A stretch of DNA of 64,000 nucleotides from contig OY755241.1 in the NCBI GenBank assembly GCA_963576725.1, forward strand, positions 30,568,853 through 30,632,852, written 5' to 3'. The notes beneath the pieces are model-generated. The model worked only from the letters and a program-made list of their open reading frames with translations. It did not search any database and was not told the origin of the DNA. This document shows positions 30,601 through 37,837 of this stretch, one piece after another. Position 1 is the stretch's first letter. Every line of letters starts with the position of its first letter. Both the position numbers and the translations under genes were made by a program. The stretch comes from Azorinus chamasolen. Its lineage: Eukaryota; Mollusca; Bivalvia; Cardiida; Solecurtidae.

Positions 30601-32250
30601 GTCCGCTGTTTTCTGGGAAAACTATTTGAGAGATATTAATGAAACTTCATACACATGTTTAATGCATCAAGATCTGAAGCTAAGTCGATTCTGAGGATCA
30701 TTTGATTTGTTGTTTCGGAGTTATGGCCCTTGCACTTAAAAAAAATAATGCAAATCTATGCAAATATGAGGATGGCCATAACTTTTTCAAAATTTTGAAA
30801 TGATATTTACTTTCACATGAATTTTCACATATATTGCGGGGTTTTGATATGTCATTTTATTCTAAAGTTATGGTCCTTGAACTTCGTGTGTTCGTTGCTT
30901 TGTTAGTCGGTCAACTTTTAGTTTGTCTGTTGTTTTCTGGGAAAACTATTAAAATGATATAAATGAAACTTAACACAAATGTTTTAAGCAATAAAATTTG
31001 AAGCTGAGTTTATTTTGAGGTTCATTCAGTTTGTCTTTACAGAGTTATGGCCGTTGCACTTTACAAAAATCTGCAAAAATGAGGATTAGCTGTAACTTTT
31101 TTATTTAATAAGATATTCACTTCATTTTTTTTTTAAAAATAGTATCACCTTAATATGGAAATCAAGATCTGAAGCACAGATTAGAAAATGTCAACACTTA
31201 TAAAGCATGTTGAATCAGAGAAAGTTTGCAAGTGGGCGTATTATGTACCGTATGCGGTACTCTTGTTTTAATTTGGACCAATTTTAATACTTTTAAGTAA
31301 GTATGACACAGAAGCAAATAGAACTAACCTTGATCAGACGAATCCTTCTGGATTTGTTTGATCTGGGTCTGCACTACTTGCCAAAATTTGGCTGTCTGAA
31401 TTTAGAGGGTAATTAAGTTACAATTTCTTTGTAGGAGACAAAATTGAGGCATACCAATGGCTGGATGTGAAGTTTTGGCAGCTGAACACCGTATCCAATG
31501 AGGTCTGCTTGCAGGTTTCCAAGAGTGATGTCACAGAGGACCTTTGTGACATCATTATTACATCACACAGGTGCCAGATGCTGGTTGAGGTCATCAAGGC
31601 GACAATAACTCAGTTACAGGTGAGTGTTTGCTGACCTTTAACCTTTTACCTATCTCTCAATAGTAATTAGTGAAATGTGTATATTGACAATTATGAACAA
31701 GGCATTTTGAACCACAGTAGAGACTGTAGAATTAGATCTATATTATTTCTTAACCCTTTCCTCCATAAATACGCCTTTATACGCCTCTGTAATAGTCACT
31801 TCTTGAAACCATTGTGATAAATAGAGCATTTGCTCCTGTAGGAGCAAATGCTCTATTTATCACAATGGTTTCAAATTACAAAATTATAAAAAATTCCTTT
31901 TTTCTAGTTAATGCTCCTTTTCTGTAGATTTATTCAATGAGGTTGGATCTAAAAAATAGCCTGTGGAGGAATGGGTTAAGCAAACACACAAATACACACA
32001 AACCAACACACACATACATCATACACAACTGCCTGCATGTGCATACATCCATCCACACACATGCACTGTCATAATTAAACCATAGTAGTATTTAATTTAT
32101 CAATAAAAAATCATATTGATCATTTTACTTTTCCAGAAAACTACCCCAGATTGTCCAAAGTTCCATGTTTCTATGATAACCTCTTTTGATGATGGTGTAA
32201 CCAGGTGGGAGAATGCCCTCTACAGACACAGACAAATACATATTGAATGA
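18506..32250 (+). CDS. FERM-only protein, like the FERM module of sorting nexin 27
   Basis: Eight exons (18506-18607, 22698-22767, 24232-24447, 25693-25734, 26593-26723, 27535-27595, 31435-31619, 32137-32250) have GT-AG borders and compatible phases. From the ATG at 18542 the product is 294 residues; the in-frame ATG at 18506 would add 12. Residues about 10-85 form a ubiquitin-like F1 lobe (KVYTVVTAALG, YFCLFEG at 54-60), about 85-175 F2 (KWCFDTEDEE at 85-94, QAQDAVERGQIKV, CHSLEGY), and about 175-285 PH-like F3 (YQWLDVKFWQLNT). These motifs follow SNX27 (recalled YFALFE, KWLFTTEEE, CEGY) more than SNX17. In SNX27 this lobe binds NPxY/acidic cargo tails on endosomes. No PDZ or PX exon is seen, and an in-frame stop at 18485 lies upstream. 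A missed upstream exon joining at 18488 cannot be excluded. Confidence 0.82.
19203..19440 (+). mobile_element. tRNA-Thr-like SINE, copy 1
   Basis: A box TAGCTCAGTTGGTAGAACA, anticodon-like loop CCTGTAA (TGT) and B box GGGTTTGATCC lie in order at tRNA spacing, followed by a unique tail to 19440. Mismatched arms argue against a functional tRNA. Confidence 0.6.
19441..19585 (+). mobile_element. tRNA-Thr-like SINE, copy 2 in tandem
   Basis: This repeats GGTACTGGGTGAAAAACAGT and the tRNA-like head, with a better B box (GGGTTCGATCC), then the shared CACCAGTCCTGTTACAG. It lies head to tail with copy 1 and is truncated sooner. Confidence 0.6.
20315..22300. repeat. 41-bp minisatellite, about 48 units
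   Basis: Units read GTGTGTGGCACTCACTGTAG, then GACTGGGTGCCATGCCCATT, with variable AATCTAGGAC versus CACTGTAGGAC blocks. It fills much of the FERM gene's first intron and stops about 400 bp before exon 2. All open frames here are repeat shadows. Confidence 0.9.
22698..22767 (+). CDS. FERM gene, exon 2
   Basis: The acceptor TTTTTTTTCAG directly follows the 2-kb minisatellite region. It encodes VLVPVVDGFLQADKVYTVVT and leaves one base before donor GTATGT. Confidence 0.85.
22970..23219 (-). mobile_element. Family B1 element, type example
   Basis: TTAACCCTTTCCCTGTTC at the left and GAGGGAAAGGGTTAA at the right give clean TTAA duplications and CCCTTTCCCT-type inverted ends. The left module carries ATGGACAAAATAGTTATAAT. 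The palindrome at about 23112-23182 is nearly perfect with apex CTCCTCTAGGAG; the right module has AAGTGCGTGAAAACACG. No coding potential. Confidence 0.85.
23250..23375. repeat. Family B2 element, truncated
   Basis: GGCCATGGGAGAAACTG leads into a palindrome with exact apex CTCCTATAGGAG at 23307-23318 and a short right module (AAAAAGGCGTTGAAAGGG). Confidence 0.65.
23381..23480. repeat. GTGGTCACACCATAG repeat pair
   Basis: GTGGTCACACCATAGAGTTT and GTGGTCACACCATAGGGTTT occur 49 bp apart as direct repeats around TTGAGATTAATCTTAA. A related arrangement with CAGAAATAAAGGA-like text is at 34675-34745. Confidence 0.6.
23540..23900 (+). repeat. 35-bp tandem array made from a family B arm
   Basis: About nine units of GCCATCTGATCAGGGTCTGC plus TCTCTTCTGC. 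Each unit is the right arm of a family B palindrome, so this array is an amplified hairpin arm in the intron before FERM exon 3. Confidence 0.85.
23965..24184 (+). mobile_element. Family H element, TTAA-ended
   Basis: TTAATCCTTCTCTTGCTG opens it and AATAGCAAGCGAAGGGTTAA closes it. The inner arm GTGCAGACCCTGACGAGACA reaches AGCTCCTGCACTATTTAC, so most of the right arm is lost. A complete copy is at 48024-48277. Confidence 0.75.
24232..24447 (+). CDS. FERM gene, exon 3
   Basis: This is the largest coding exon, 72 residues from GLKKQSWPYFCLFEG to AQDAVERG. Acceptor TTCTTATTCAG, donor GTGATA (weak at +4). It begins 48 bp after a family H hairpin element. Confidence 0.88.
24461..24725 (-). mobile_element. 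Family B2 element
   Basis: TTAACCTTTTCCTTCATATA to GGTTAGGGGTTAA. Palindrome CACACAGAGTAGACCC...GGTTCCTGTAGGAGCC is followed by TATGCCATTATAAAACATAA and GATGTCATAATTTCTTATAT, the long B2 module. It starts 14 bases after the FERM exon 3 donor. Confidence 0.75.
24720..24960. repeat. Two family B remnants
   Basis: CAAACAGAGCAGACCCTTTT to ATTCTCTGTTTAC (24728-24793) and TAGAGCAGACCCTGGTCAGA (24905-24925). Between them lies GACTTGTCTTCTGTCAGGCA, which copies a piece of FERM exon 3 (see findings). Confidence 0.55.
25194..25452 (-). mobile_element. Family A element with duplicated arm
   Basis: The arm CCATTGTGATAAATAGAGCA appears once, then again as CCATTGTGATAAGATAGAGC, before the exact apex at 25306-25317 and a single right arm. 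The outer module (TTTTGGTTAGATTCAATTAA) follows to GGAAAGGGTGAA. Confidence 0.7.
25451..25668 (+). mobile_element. Family B2 element, decayed palindrome
   Basis: ATGAATACAAGAAATAATGA and GCAATGGCCAATACTGTAGA form the left module. CAAACGGAGCACGTC to TCTACACTGTTG is a badly mismatched palindrome; it ends AATAAAGGGTTAA 24 bp before FERM exon 4. Confidence 0.65.
25693..25734 (+). CDS. FERM gene, exon 4 (42 bp)
   Basis: Microexon QIKVGRADLDLLE between acceptor TTTTAATTTCAG and donor GTAGGT, phase 1 on both sides, so it could be skipped in frame. Confidence 0.85.
26056..26306 (-). mobile_element. Family B2 element
   Basis: TTAACCCTTTCCCAAATATA to GGGAAAGGGTTAA with TTAA at both ends. Palindrome from TAAACAGTGTAGATCC to GGTCTGCTCTGTTTGC, then CAGCTAATAAATATTCATGA. 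A second B remnant follows at 26307-26410. Confidence 0.75.
26593..26723 (+). CDS. FERM gene, exon 5
   Basis: Encodes DYLDPQFTMLHQYMKLCHSL and EGYHSYKFSQCKVFYKHPVL, the helical F2 lobe. Acceptor CTCTTTTCTAG, donor GTATGT, ends in phase 0. Confidence 0.88.
26850..27030. repeat. Family D remnant and family B remnant
   Basis: GCTTAATGCAGGACGGAAAG and CATCCTGCATTAAGCTACCA (26857-26905) are D outer arms without the tip. Then TTAACCCTTTCCCTCATG and CAAACAGAGTAGACCCAGAT start a B copy that lost its right half. Confidence 0.6.
27186..27417 (+). mobile_element. Family A element with half palindrome
   Basis: TTAACCCATTCCCACTTAGG and TCTACCAAAAATGAG give the left module, but the left arm and tip are deleted: TAGAATTGTGCAAATGC goes straight into the right arm. 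Confidence 0.65.
27535..27595 (+). CDS. FERM gene, exon 6
   Basis: Encodes INNNGTWDVLLDLTALKISL, entering the F3 lobe. Acceptor TTATTTTTCGGCAG, donor GTAATT. Confidence 0.82.
27862..28089 (-). mobile_element. Family B2 element
   Basis: TTAACCCTTTCCCACATC to ATATTCATGAGGTTAA. Left arm CAAACAGAGTAGACCCTCAT; the tip and part of the right arm are lost (AGGCTCCTACAGTCTGACCA). Confidence 0.7.
28150..28562 (+). mobile_element. Family B2 element carrying nested family F element
   Basis: B2 left module from TTACGCCATGAATATTCATA to CAGAAACTGTAGAATC, interrupted at 28270 by family F, then resuming as CATAAGCAAACAGAACAGAG to AAGTAAAGGGTTGA. Confidence 0.65.
28270..28455. mobile_element. Family F inverted-repeat element with CCAAT motifs
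   Basis: GGGTCCATGCTTATAAAGC opens it. GTTCTCAAGGTTCTGATTGG pairs with CCAATCAAAACCTTGAGAAC around a CCTTTGGCTCG tip. The right arm is locally triplicated as CTCAAATCTGACCAATCAAA units of 31 bp. Confidence 0.7.
28600..29220. repeat. 36-bp tandem array, about 17 units
   Basis: Units read GCATTACCTTCATTGTTCAT then TAACCCTTCTATATGT. Because 36 is a multiple of three and units lack stops, long frames (220 and 159 codons) open on both strands; they are not genes. Confidence 0.9.
29335..29560. repeat. Family B element split by a Helentron-like fragment
   Basis: Left arm CAGATCCTGATCAGATAGCT to GATCTAGGTCTAC is followed at about 29390 by foreign sequence; CAGTCTACTCTGTTTGCATA then completes the arm, with GGCGTATTTATGAAGAAAAG at the end. 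Confidence 0.6.
29390..29508 (+). mobile_element. 5' fragment of another Helentron-like element
   Basis: TTTTATACCCCCCTCC and GGGGGGGAGGGTGGTATA form a hairpin across a C run, then GTTGTCCGTCTATCTGTCCG. No core unit follows, so it is a 5'-end fragment. Confidence 0.5.
29681..31267 (+). mobile_element. Helentron/pearl-like element with about 8 core units
   Basis: The 5' hairpin is CGCCCACCT-AATAA-AGGTGGTCG, then GGCCCTGTCCGTCCGTCC. Units of about 160-165 bp contain GTTTTCTGGGAAAACTATTT and CAGAGTTATGGCCCTTG; six are close copies and the last two are diverged. It ends GTGGGCGTATTATGTACC with hairpin GTACCGTATGCGGTAC, then TCTTGTT. It lies in FERM intron 6. Confidence 0.8.
31283..31370. repeat. 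Family B remnant
   Basis: AACCTTGATCAGACGAATCC to GATCTGGGTCTGCACTACTT is a shortened B palindrome lying between the Helentron-like element and FERM exon 7. Confidence 0.5.
31435..31619 (+). CDS. FERM gene, exon 7
   Basis: Encodes DKIEAYQWLDVKFWQLNTVS to EVIKATITQLQ, most of the F3 sandwich and its closing helix. Acceptor TTTCTTTGTAG, donor GTGAGT. A Helentron-like element ends 167 bp before it. Confidence 0.88.
31750..31979 (-). mobile_element. Family A element, intact
   Basis: TTAACCCTTTCCTCCATA to GGAGGAATGGGTTAA. The palindrome at about 31804-31873 is perfect in its inner 60 bases with apex CTCCTGTAGGAG. Lies in the last FERM intron. Confidence 0.85.
32137..32250 (+). CDS. FERM gene, last exon
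   Basis: Acceptor TTTTACTTTTCCAG, then KTTPDCPKFHVSMITSFDDG and a stop TGA at 32248-32250. There is no clear AATAAA in the next 250 bases, so the poly(A) site is not located. Confidence 0.85.
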   Translation, partial: KTTPDCPKFHVSMITSFDDGVTRWENALYRHRQIHIE

Positions 32251-32368
32251 GAGGAACAACATAGCTGTAGATGAGCCACTTCCGAATCTTTACAAACCCA
32301 TAGCTCCAGATAAGATGCATAAATTGAAATATTTACAAGAATAACACCTTTCTTTGACCACCAAACAC

Positions 32369-32400
32369 TATACTGTGACCGCTCTGACCGTCACAGTATA
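32369..32400. repeat. Short perfect hairpin after FERM stop
   Basis: TATACTGTGAC (32369-32379) pairs with GTCACAGTATA (32390-32400) around CGCTCTGACC, 118 bases past the stop codon, so it may form in the 3' untranslated RNA. Confidence 0.6.
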
Positions 32401-32475
32401 AGGTTTTGTGAAAAAATGATGATTTTTATAACTTTGGTATGCACCTTCATCTGTAGCTATGCAAACCTCTAACCT

Positions 32476-32685
32476 GGGTCCATGCTTATAAAACTTTTAG
32501 TTCAGTCTGGGTTCATTCTCAAGTTTTTGAACGGCTACGCTCTGCAAGACTGAGCCTATCATGAGTATTAATTGATTTAAATATTGTATCAAGTTTTTGA
32601 CCAATCAAAAGCTTGAGAACTCAAATCTGACCAATCAAAAGCTTGAGAACGAACCCAGATTCAACTAAAACGTTTTATAAGCATG
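32476..32685. mobile_element. Family F element
   Basis: GGGTCCATGCTTATAAAAC to CAACTAAAACGTTTTATAAG. Only the right side keeps clear CTGACCAATCAAAAGCTTGA units; the left arm was partly replaced by unrelated sequence around 32530. Confidence 0.65.
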
Positions 32686-32785
32686 TATGCTGTCCTCTTG
32701 GAACATATAAGAATTGCTCCAAAGAGGTTTTGATGGGGGAGAATATAGCAGAGTCATAGCTAAAGGTGTGTATTAACTCCTTACT

Positions 32786-34480
32786 ACATGAATGTTTATG
32801 TAAGAAATAATGATGTAAGGTCTATTAGATTATTATTTAAAATGACATATGAACCCAGAACAGTTTGATCATGGCAGAAACTAGAGATTCAGATTTGTAT
32901 AATTCGATAAGCAAACAGAGCAGACCCTGATCAGATGGCTCTTATAGGAGCCATCTGATCTGGTCTACACTGTGTGCAAAGGCGTTTTTAGCTCACCTGA
33001 GCCAAAGGCTCAGGATGAGCTATTGTGACCGCTATTTGTCCGTCGTCCGGCGTCCGGTGTCCGGCGTCCGTCGTCCGGCGTCCGTCCACATTTTCAAACG
33101 ACATCTCCTCTGAAACTGCTGACCCGATTTTAACCAAATTTTGTCAGAAGCATCAGTGGCTAGGGGGAACGAAATATTGTTCACATTATGACCCCCGGGC
33201 CAAAAATGGCCCCGCCCAAGGGCTTATCAGTTTTTCATAGGAAAATTTTAAAAAATCTTCTTCTCTGAAACTGTAAGGCCTAGACCTTTGATATTTAGTA
33301 TGTAGCATGATCTTATGGTCCTCTACAAAAATTGTACAAATTATGACCCCCGGGCCAAAAATGGCCCCGCCCCGGGGCTTATCAGTTTTTCATAGGAATT
33401 TTTTTAAAAATCTTCTCCTCTGAAACTGTAAGGCCTAGACCTTTGATATTTGGTATGTTGCATGATCTAATGGTCCTCTACAAAAATTGTTCAAATTATG
33501 ACCCCTGGGTCAAAAATGGCCCCGCCCAAGGGCTTATCAGTTTTTCATAGGAAAATCTTTAAAAATCTTCTTCTCTGAAACTGTAAGGCCTAGACCTTTG
33601 ATATTTGGCATGTAGCATGATCTTATGGTCCTCTACAAATATTGTTCAAATTATGACCCCCGGGCCAAAAATGGCCCCGCCCAATGGCTTATCAGTTTTT
33701 CATAGGAAAATCTTTAAAAATCTTCTTCTCTGAAAGTGTAAGGCCTAGACCTTTGATATTTGGCATGTAGCATGATCTTATGGTCCTCTACAAAGATTGT
33801 TCAAATTATGACCCCCGGGCCAAAAATGGCCCCGCCCAAGGGCTTATCAGTTTTTCATTGGAAAATCTTTAAAAACCTTCTTCTCTGAAACTGTAAGGCC
33901 TAGACCTTTGATATTTGGCATGTAGCATGATCTAATGGTCCTATACAAAGATTGTTCAAATTTTGACCCCCGGGCCAAAAATGGCCCCGCCCAAGGGCTT
34001 ATCAGTTTTTCATAGGAAACTCTTTATCATTCTTCTTCTCTGAAACTGTAAGGCCTAGACCTTTGATAGTTGGTATGTAGCATGATCTAATGGTCCTCTA
34101 CAAATATTGTTCAAATTATGACCCCCGGGCAAAACATGGCCCCGCCCAAGGGCTTATCAGTTTTTCATATGAAAATCTTTAAAAATCTTCTTCTCTGAAA
34201 CTGTAAGGCCTAGACCTTTGATATTTGGCATGTAGCTTTGGCTTGTGGTCCTCTGCCAAGATTGTTCAACTTATGACCATGACCTCTGGGCGAAACTTGG
34301 CCCTGGCTTATCAGTTTTCATGGGAAAACTATATCATTTTTCTCTGAAACCATAAGGCTTAGACCTTTAATTAATGGCATACTGCTTTGACTTGTGGTTC
34401 TCTACCAAGGTTGTACAAATGATGGCCCCGTCCCTAGGGTATCTCAGGTGAGCGCTTCAGGGCCTCATGGCCCTCTTGTT
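32786..34480 (+). mobile_element. Family B2 element joined to Helentron/pearl-like element
   Basis: B2 (32786-32986) has palindrome CAAACAGAGCAGACCCTGAT to GGTCTACACTGTGTGC with tip CTCTTATAGGAG. At 32987 the second element begins with hairpin GCTCACCTGAGCC-AAA-GGCTCAGGATGAGC and CCGTCGTCCGGCGTCC. About eight core units of 155-160 bp follow (CTGTAAGGCCTAGACCTTTG, AAAATGGCCCCGCCC). It ends with hairpin AGGGCCTCATGGCCCTCTTG-TT. The 71-codon frame at 33025 is repeat. Confidence 0.8.
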
Positions 34481-34520
34481 ATGGTATAGTTAAGTTGAGT
34501 ATATACTGGTAAAGTTATGA

Positions 34521-34640
34521 TATGTTTGCTCTGACAGGCAGAAACTCTAATTTCATATCTATACCATAAGCAAGCAGAGCAAACTGTATCAGCTTTGTAT
34601 GGGAATGGGTGAAAAGGTGTGTATATGAAGGAAAGGGTTA
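34521..34640. repeat. Family B remnant
   Basis: GGCAGAAACTCTAATTTCAT and AAGCAAGCAGAGCAAACTG, then GGTGTGTATATGAAGGAAAG and GGGTTAA; the hairpin is lost. Confidence 0.5.
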
Positions 34641-34674
34641 AAATGCTAAAATCGCAATTTCTCCAGCAATCTCT

Positions 34675-34745
34675 ATGTTGTGACCATTCTTAAGAATTGT
34701 CTCTAAAGAATGGTCACATCAAAGAGTTTAGTATAGAAATAAAGG
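34675..34745. repeat. TGACCATTCTT inverted repeat
   Basis: TTGTGACCATTCTTAAGAAT and AAGAATGGTCACATCAAAG form a hairpin of about 12-bp arms, related to the 23381-23480 repeat by the trailing AGAAATAAAGGA. Confidence 0.55.
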
Positions 34746-34753
34746 AGCTTTTC

Positions 34754-35000
34754 TTAACCCTTTACTCCATATAGACATCTTTTGAGTTCTTCGCAAACAG
34801 AGTAGACCTAGATCAGGCTGCTCCTGTTGGAGCTGTCTGATCAGGGTCTGCTGTTTACTTAAGAAATGATAAATATCTGATTCTTGTTTTTGTCATGCCC
34901 CATTTTTTGCTTTGTTCATATGCCATTATAAAGGTCAGCTAATTTATATGCATGATGTCATTATTTCTTAAATGAATATTCATGAGGTAAAGGATTACAA
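34754..35000 (-). mobile_element. Family B2 element
   Basis: TTAACCCTTTACTCCATATA opens it; GCAAACAGAGTAGACCTAGA and CTGATCAGGGTCTGCTG are the arms with imperfect tip GCTCCTGTTGGAGC; ends ATTCATGAGGTAAAGGATTA. Confidence 0.7.
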
Positions 35001-35006
35001 AATGTT

Positions 35007-35240
35007 TAAACCTTTTCTCCATAAATACACCTTTCTACTCCTTTGCCAACAGAGCAGATCAAGATCAAATTACTCTGCGTGAGTCCTCTGATCAGGGTCT
35101 GCTTTGTTTGCTTATGGTATAATATAAATCTACAGTTTCTGCCATAGCTAAAAATTCATATGCTGTTATGAAACCTTCAGTTAGGTTGTATTTGTGACGT
35201 CATTATATCTTGCATGAATATTCATGGAGTAAAGGGTTAA
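35007..35240 (-). mobile_element. Family B2 element
   Basis: TTAAACCTTTTCTCCATAAA to ATGGAGTAAAGGGTTAA; arms CCAACAGAGCAGATCAAGAT and GATCAGGGTCTGCTTTGTTT, tip decayed (ACTCTGCGTGAGTC). Confidence 0.7.
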
Positions 35241-35344
35241 TTGACGCGTCTTATCTGTGTCTGTGTTTGAAATACAGTTCACCTAGTCTAGATCTCCTAG
35301 ACACTCCATTTACCTGGATATTTGGAAAATTTTGTTTCACTTAA

Positions 35345-35592
35345 TTAACTCCCTTTCCCTCATATAAACGTGCTTTCACATATTTGCAAACAGAGAAGAC
35401 CCAGAACAGACGGCTCCTATAGGAGTCGTCTGATCTGGGTCTGCTCTGTTTGCTTATAGATTCTGATAGTTTTGTTTTTTTAGTTGCTAAAATGGCTACA
35501 ATGTTCCACCTTCTATATTTCATTGTAACTAGTTTGTCCATAAATAGTAAGTATTGAAATTTAGAATAAACATAGAACAGGGAAAAGGTTAA
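35345..35592 (-). mobile_element. Family B1 element
   Basis: TTAACTCCCTTTCCCTCATA to ACAGGGAAAAGGTTAA. The palindrome about 35386-35453 has exact apex CTCCTATAGGAG (35414-35425) and only few mismatches. The 96-codon minus frame is this element. Confidence 0.8.
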
Positions 35593-35689
35593 TCGCTCTG
35601 GAACTTGAATGTCCAAAGTGGAATAGCCCATTACAGTGTGATGGTAGAGTCTGTTCTGACAGTATTAAAGGATAAAACTGGTAAAATAT

Positions 35690-36090
35690 TTAAAATGACA
35701 ATCAGTACACTTCCTGATCACATGGTTCCTACAGGAGCCATCTTGTCTGGTTCTGCACAATTTGCAAGTGCCAGTTAACTCTTTAAATCATTCTCAGAGA
35801 AATATTTATTAATGATATAATCATTATTTTTATAATGACATTTTGAAAATTCATTAACTGAATTTTGATAATGACCAATGAACGAGACAAATGTTTCAGC
35901 CATTTCAGACACTAGAATCACATATTTATTATTCCATTTATAAGCAAACAGAGAAGACCCTGATCAGACGGGTCCTACTGGAGCTGTCTGGTCTGGGTCT
36001 ACATTGTTTGCAAAGGCATCAAAATGTGTATATGGGTCTACAGTGTTTGTAAAGTCATTAAAAGGCAGGATTATCAGCTAATGGGTTAAG
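35690..36090. repeat. Two family B elements, decayed
   Basis: CACATGGTTCCTACAGGAGC (35716-35736) is the centre of the first. The second has AAGCAAACAGAGAAGACCCT, tip GGTCCTACTGGAGC and GGTCTACATTGTTTGC at 35942-36010. Confidence 0.6.
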
Positions 36091-36388
36091 GGTCTTAATC
36101 TTTGGAAACATGACTACCAATAAAAACCAGTCAGCGATGTCTGCCAAGTCACACCTTCATCAGTCGTATGTAGCATTCTGCTATTGAAAAAGAATGACGG
36201 CCCCTATTCATGGTGTGGGTACTTGTGAAATTATTTATGTCATCTGACTGAGAGGTGTATTAGCTGTGTCCATTACAAATGAGGCTTGAATTTTAACATC
36301 TGACTGAGAGGTGTGTTAGCTGTTTCCATTGCAAATGAGACTTGACTTTTAACCCATTTACTCCAGGTAACCCGTAAATGGGACATAA

Positions 36389-36457
36389 GCAAACAGTGTA
36401 GACCCAGATCAGAGTGCTCCTGAAGCTGCCCTCTGATCAGGGTCTACACTGTCTGTT
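36389..36457. repeat. Family G palindrome
   Basis: GCAAACAGTGTAGACCC to GGGTCTACACTGTCTG, inner arm CAGAGTGCTCC / GCCCTCTG with a decayed tip. The outer module starts TTAACCCATTTACTCCAGG. Confidence 0.6.
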
Positions 36458-36464
36458 GAACCAG

Positions 36465-36660
36465 TTGATATCAGAGGTTAATACCAGTAGATAGTTTGTT
36501 CACTGTTTGTTGAACCAGTTGGTATCAGAGGTTAATACCTGTAGATATTTTGTTCACTGTGCCCCATGTATCAGTGGTTAATACCAGTAGATATTGTGTT
36601 CACTGTATGCTGAACCAGTTGATATCTGGTTAATACCAGTAGATATTTTGTTCACTGTGC
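36465..36660. repeat. About 60-bp tandem repeats
   Basis: GGTTAATACCAGTAGATA and TTGTTCACTGT recur four times with CCAGTTGATATC between some copies and GTGCCCCAT in others. Confidence 0.65.
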
Positions 36661-36745
36661 CCCATCAACATTAAAAAGGTCGCTTTGAATGAGTTTATGA
36701 TAAATGGGTTGAATATCAATATATTTATCTATGGGCATACCACTT

Positions 36746-36975
36746 TTAATGCATTCACTCCTAGACTATTTTTTAGACCAAACCTCTTTGAATGAATCTA
36801 CCGAAAAGGAGAATTAATTATAGAAAAGGAGAATTTTTTGAATTGCGTAGTTTTGAAACCGTTGTGATAAATAGAGCATTTGCTCCTATGGAGCAAATGC
36901 TCTATGTATCACAATGGTTTCAAAATGTGATATTGCAGAGGCGCAAAAATGCGTCACTAGGAAGGAATGTGTTAA
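36746..36975 (+). mobile_element. Family A element
   Basis: TTAATGCATTCACTCCTAG to GGAAGGAATGTGTTAA with TTAA at both ends. Palindrome about 36855-36921; tip shortened to CTCCTATGGAG. The 84-codon frame at 36792 is this element. Confidence 0.8.
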
Positions 36976-37330
36976 TAGACTATGTATTTCCTGTTGGATT
37001 TATTTATTGGCATATTCATATTTCTTGCAACAAAATGTATTTATAAAGTTCTTGCATATACTTCCACCAGTTACATCTGAGGTCTGATTGGCCTTGTCGG
37101 ATTTAGACAAGGTTTTCTGATTTATACTTCACAGGTCTTTTACAATTATAATCAAAATATAATGTTTGTATGTTTTTACATATGTTTTTATGCCTTTACA
37201 CTTTCTTATACTTTTATATATGATTGATATAAATTGATGTAATTATTTTTAATAAAGGGCATTTATTTCTTTACAAAGTTTTTTGATATTATTACTTCCC
37301 CACTTCCCAGTATGAGTACACCAATGACAT
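36976..37330. other. AT-rich DNA, nothing recognised
   Basis: An AATAAA at about 37250 followed by GGGCATTTATTTC could be a poly(A) signal on the + strand, but no gene leads into it. Confidence 0.3.
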
Positions 37331-37542
37331 ACTCTATAGTTGACTCTTTACCTTATAAATATTCATGTAAAAATTAATAATGCCTTGAATATTAATTAGA
37401 TGAAGTTTTGATAATGGTATATGAACAGTGAACGTTTTTGCTGAAATAGCTGGATGCTGGAAAAATGAATGTGAGTTTGAATTTGGACCTAAAATGGCAA
37501 TGTGAGAGTTGTATTGTAAACCTCTCTTTATAGATACACCTT

Positions 37543-37837
37543 TTAACCAATTCCCTCATAAGCTAATTTTAGGTCCTACCTCTTTGAATAAATCTACCGA
37601 AAAGGAGCATTTACTAGAAAAAAGGAAAACTTTTAGAATTGTGTGGTTTTTAAACCATTGTGATAAATAGAGCATTTGATCCGATGGAGCAAATCGAGGG
37701 CTTGGTGCAAAACTATTGTAACTCCTTCACAAAACAATAGTTTTGCACCAAGCCCTCGAAATGCTCTATTTATCAAAATGTTTAAAAAAGACTTCTACAT
37801 AGGCGTAAAAATGCGTGAGTGGGAGGGAATGAGTTAA
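37543..37837 (+). mobile_element. Family A element with a nested 64-bp hairpin insertion
   Basis: TTAACCAATTCCCTCATAAG to GGAGGGAATGAGTTAA. The right arm of the A palindrome is cut by a second palindrome at 37695-37758 and then resumes exactly. Confidence 0.85.
37691..37762. mobile_element. 64-bp hairpin insertion with AAAT target duplication
   Basis: Perfect 25-bp arms, CGAGGGCTTGGTGCAAAACT... at 37695-37719 and complement at 37734-37758, surround a 14-base loop. AAAT stands on both sides (37691-37694, 37759-37762). Removing the insertion and one AAAT restores GGAGCAAATGCTCTATTTAT, the normal A arm. Confidence 0.85.

Noticed and set aside
33025..33240. 71-codon frame in the Helentron-like element
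   Set aside because: It spans the CCGTCGTCCGGCGTCC tract and first core unit of a non-coding repeat.
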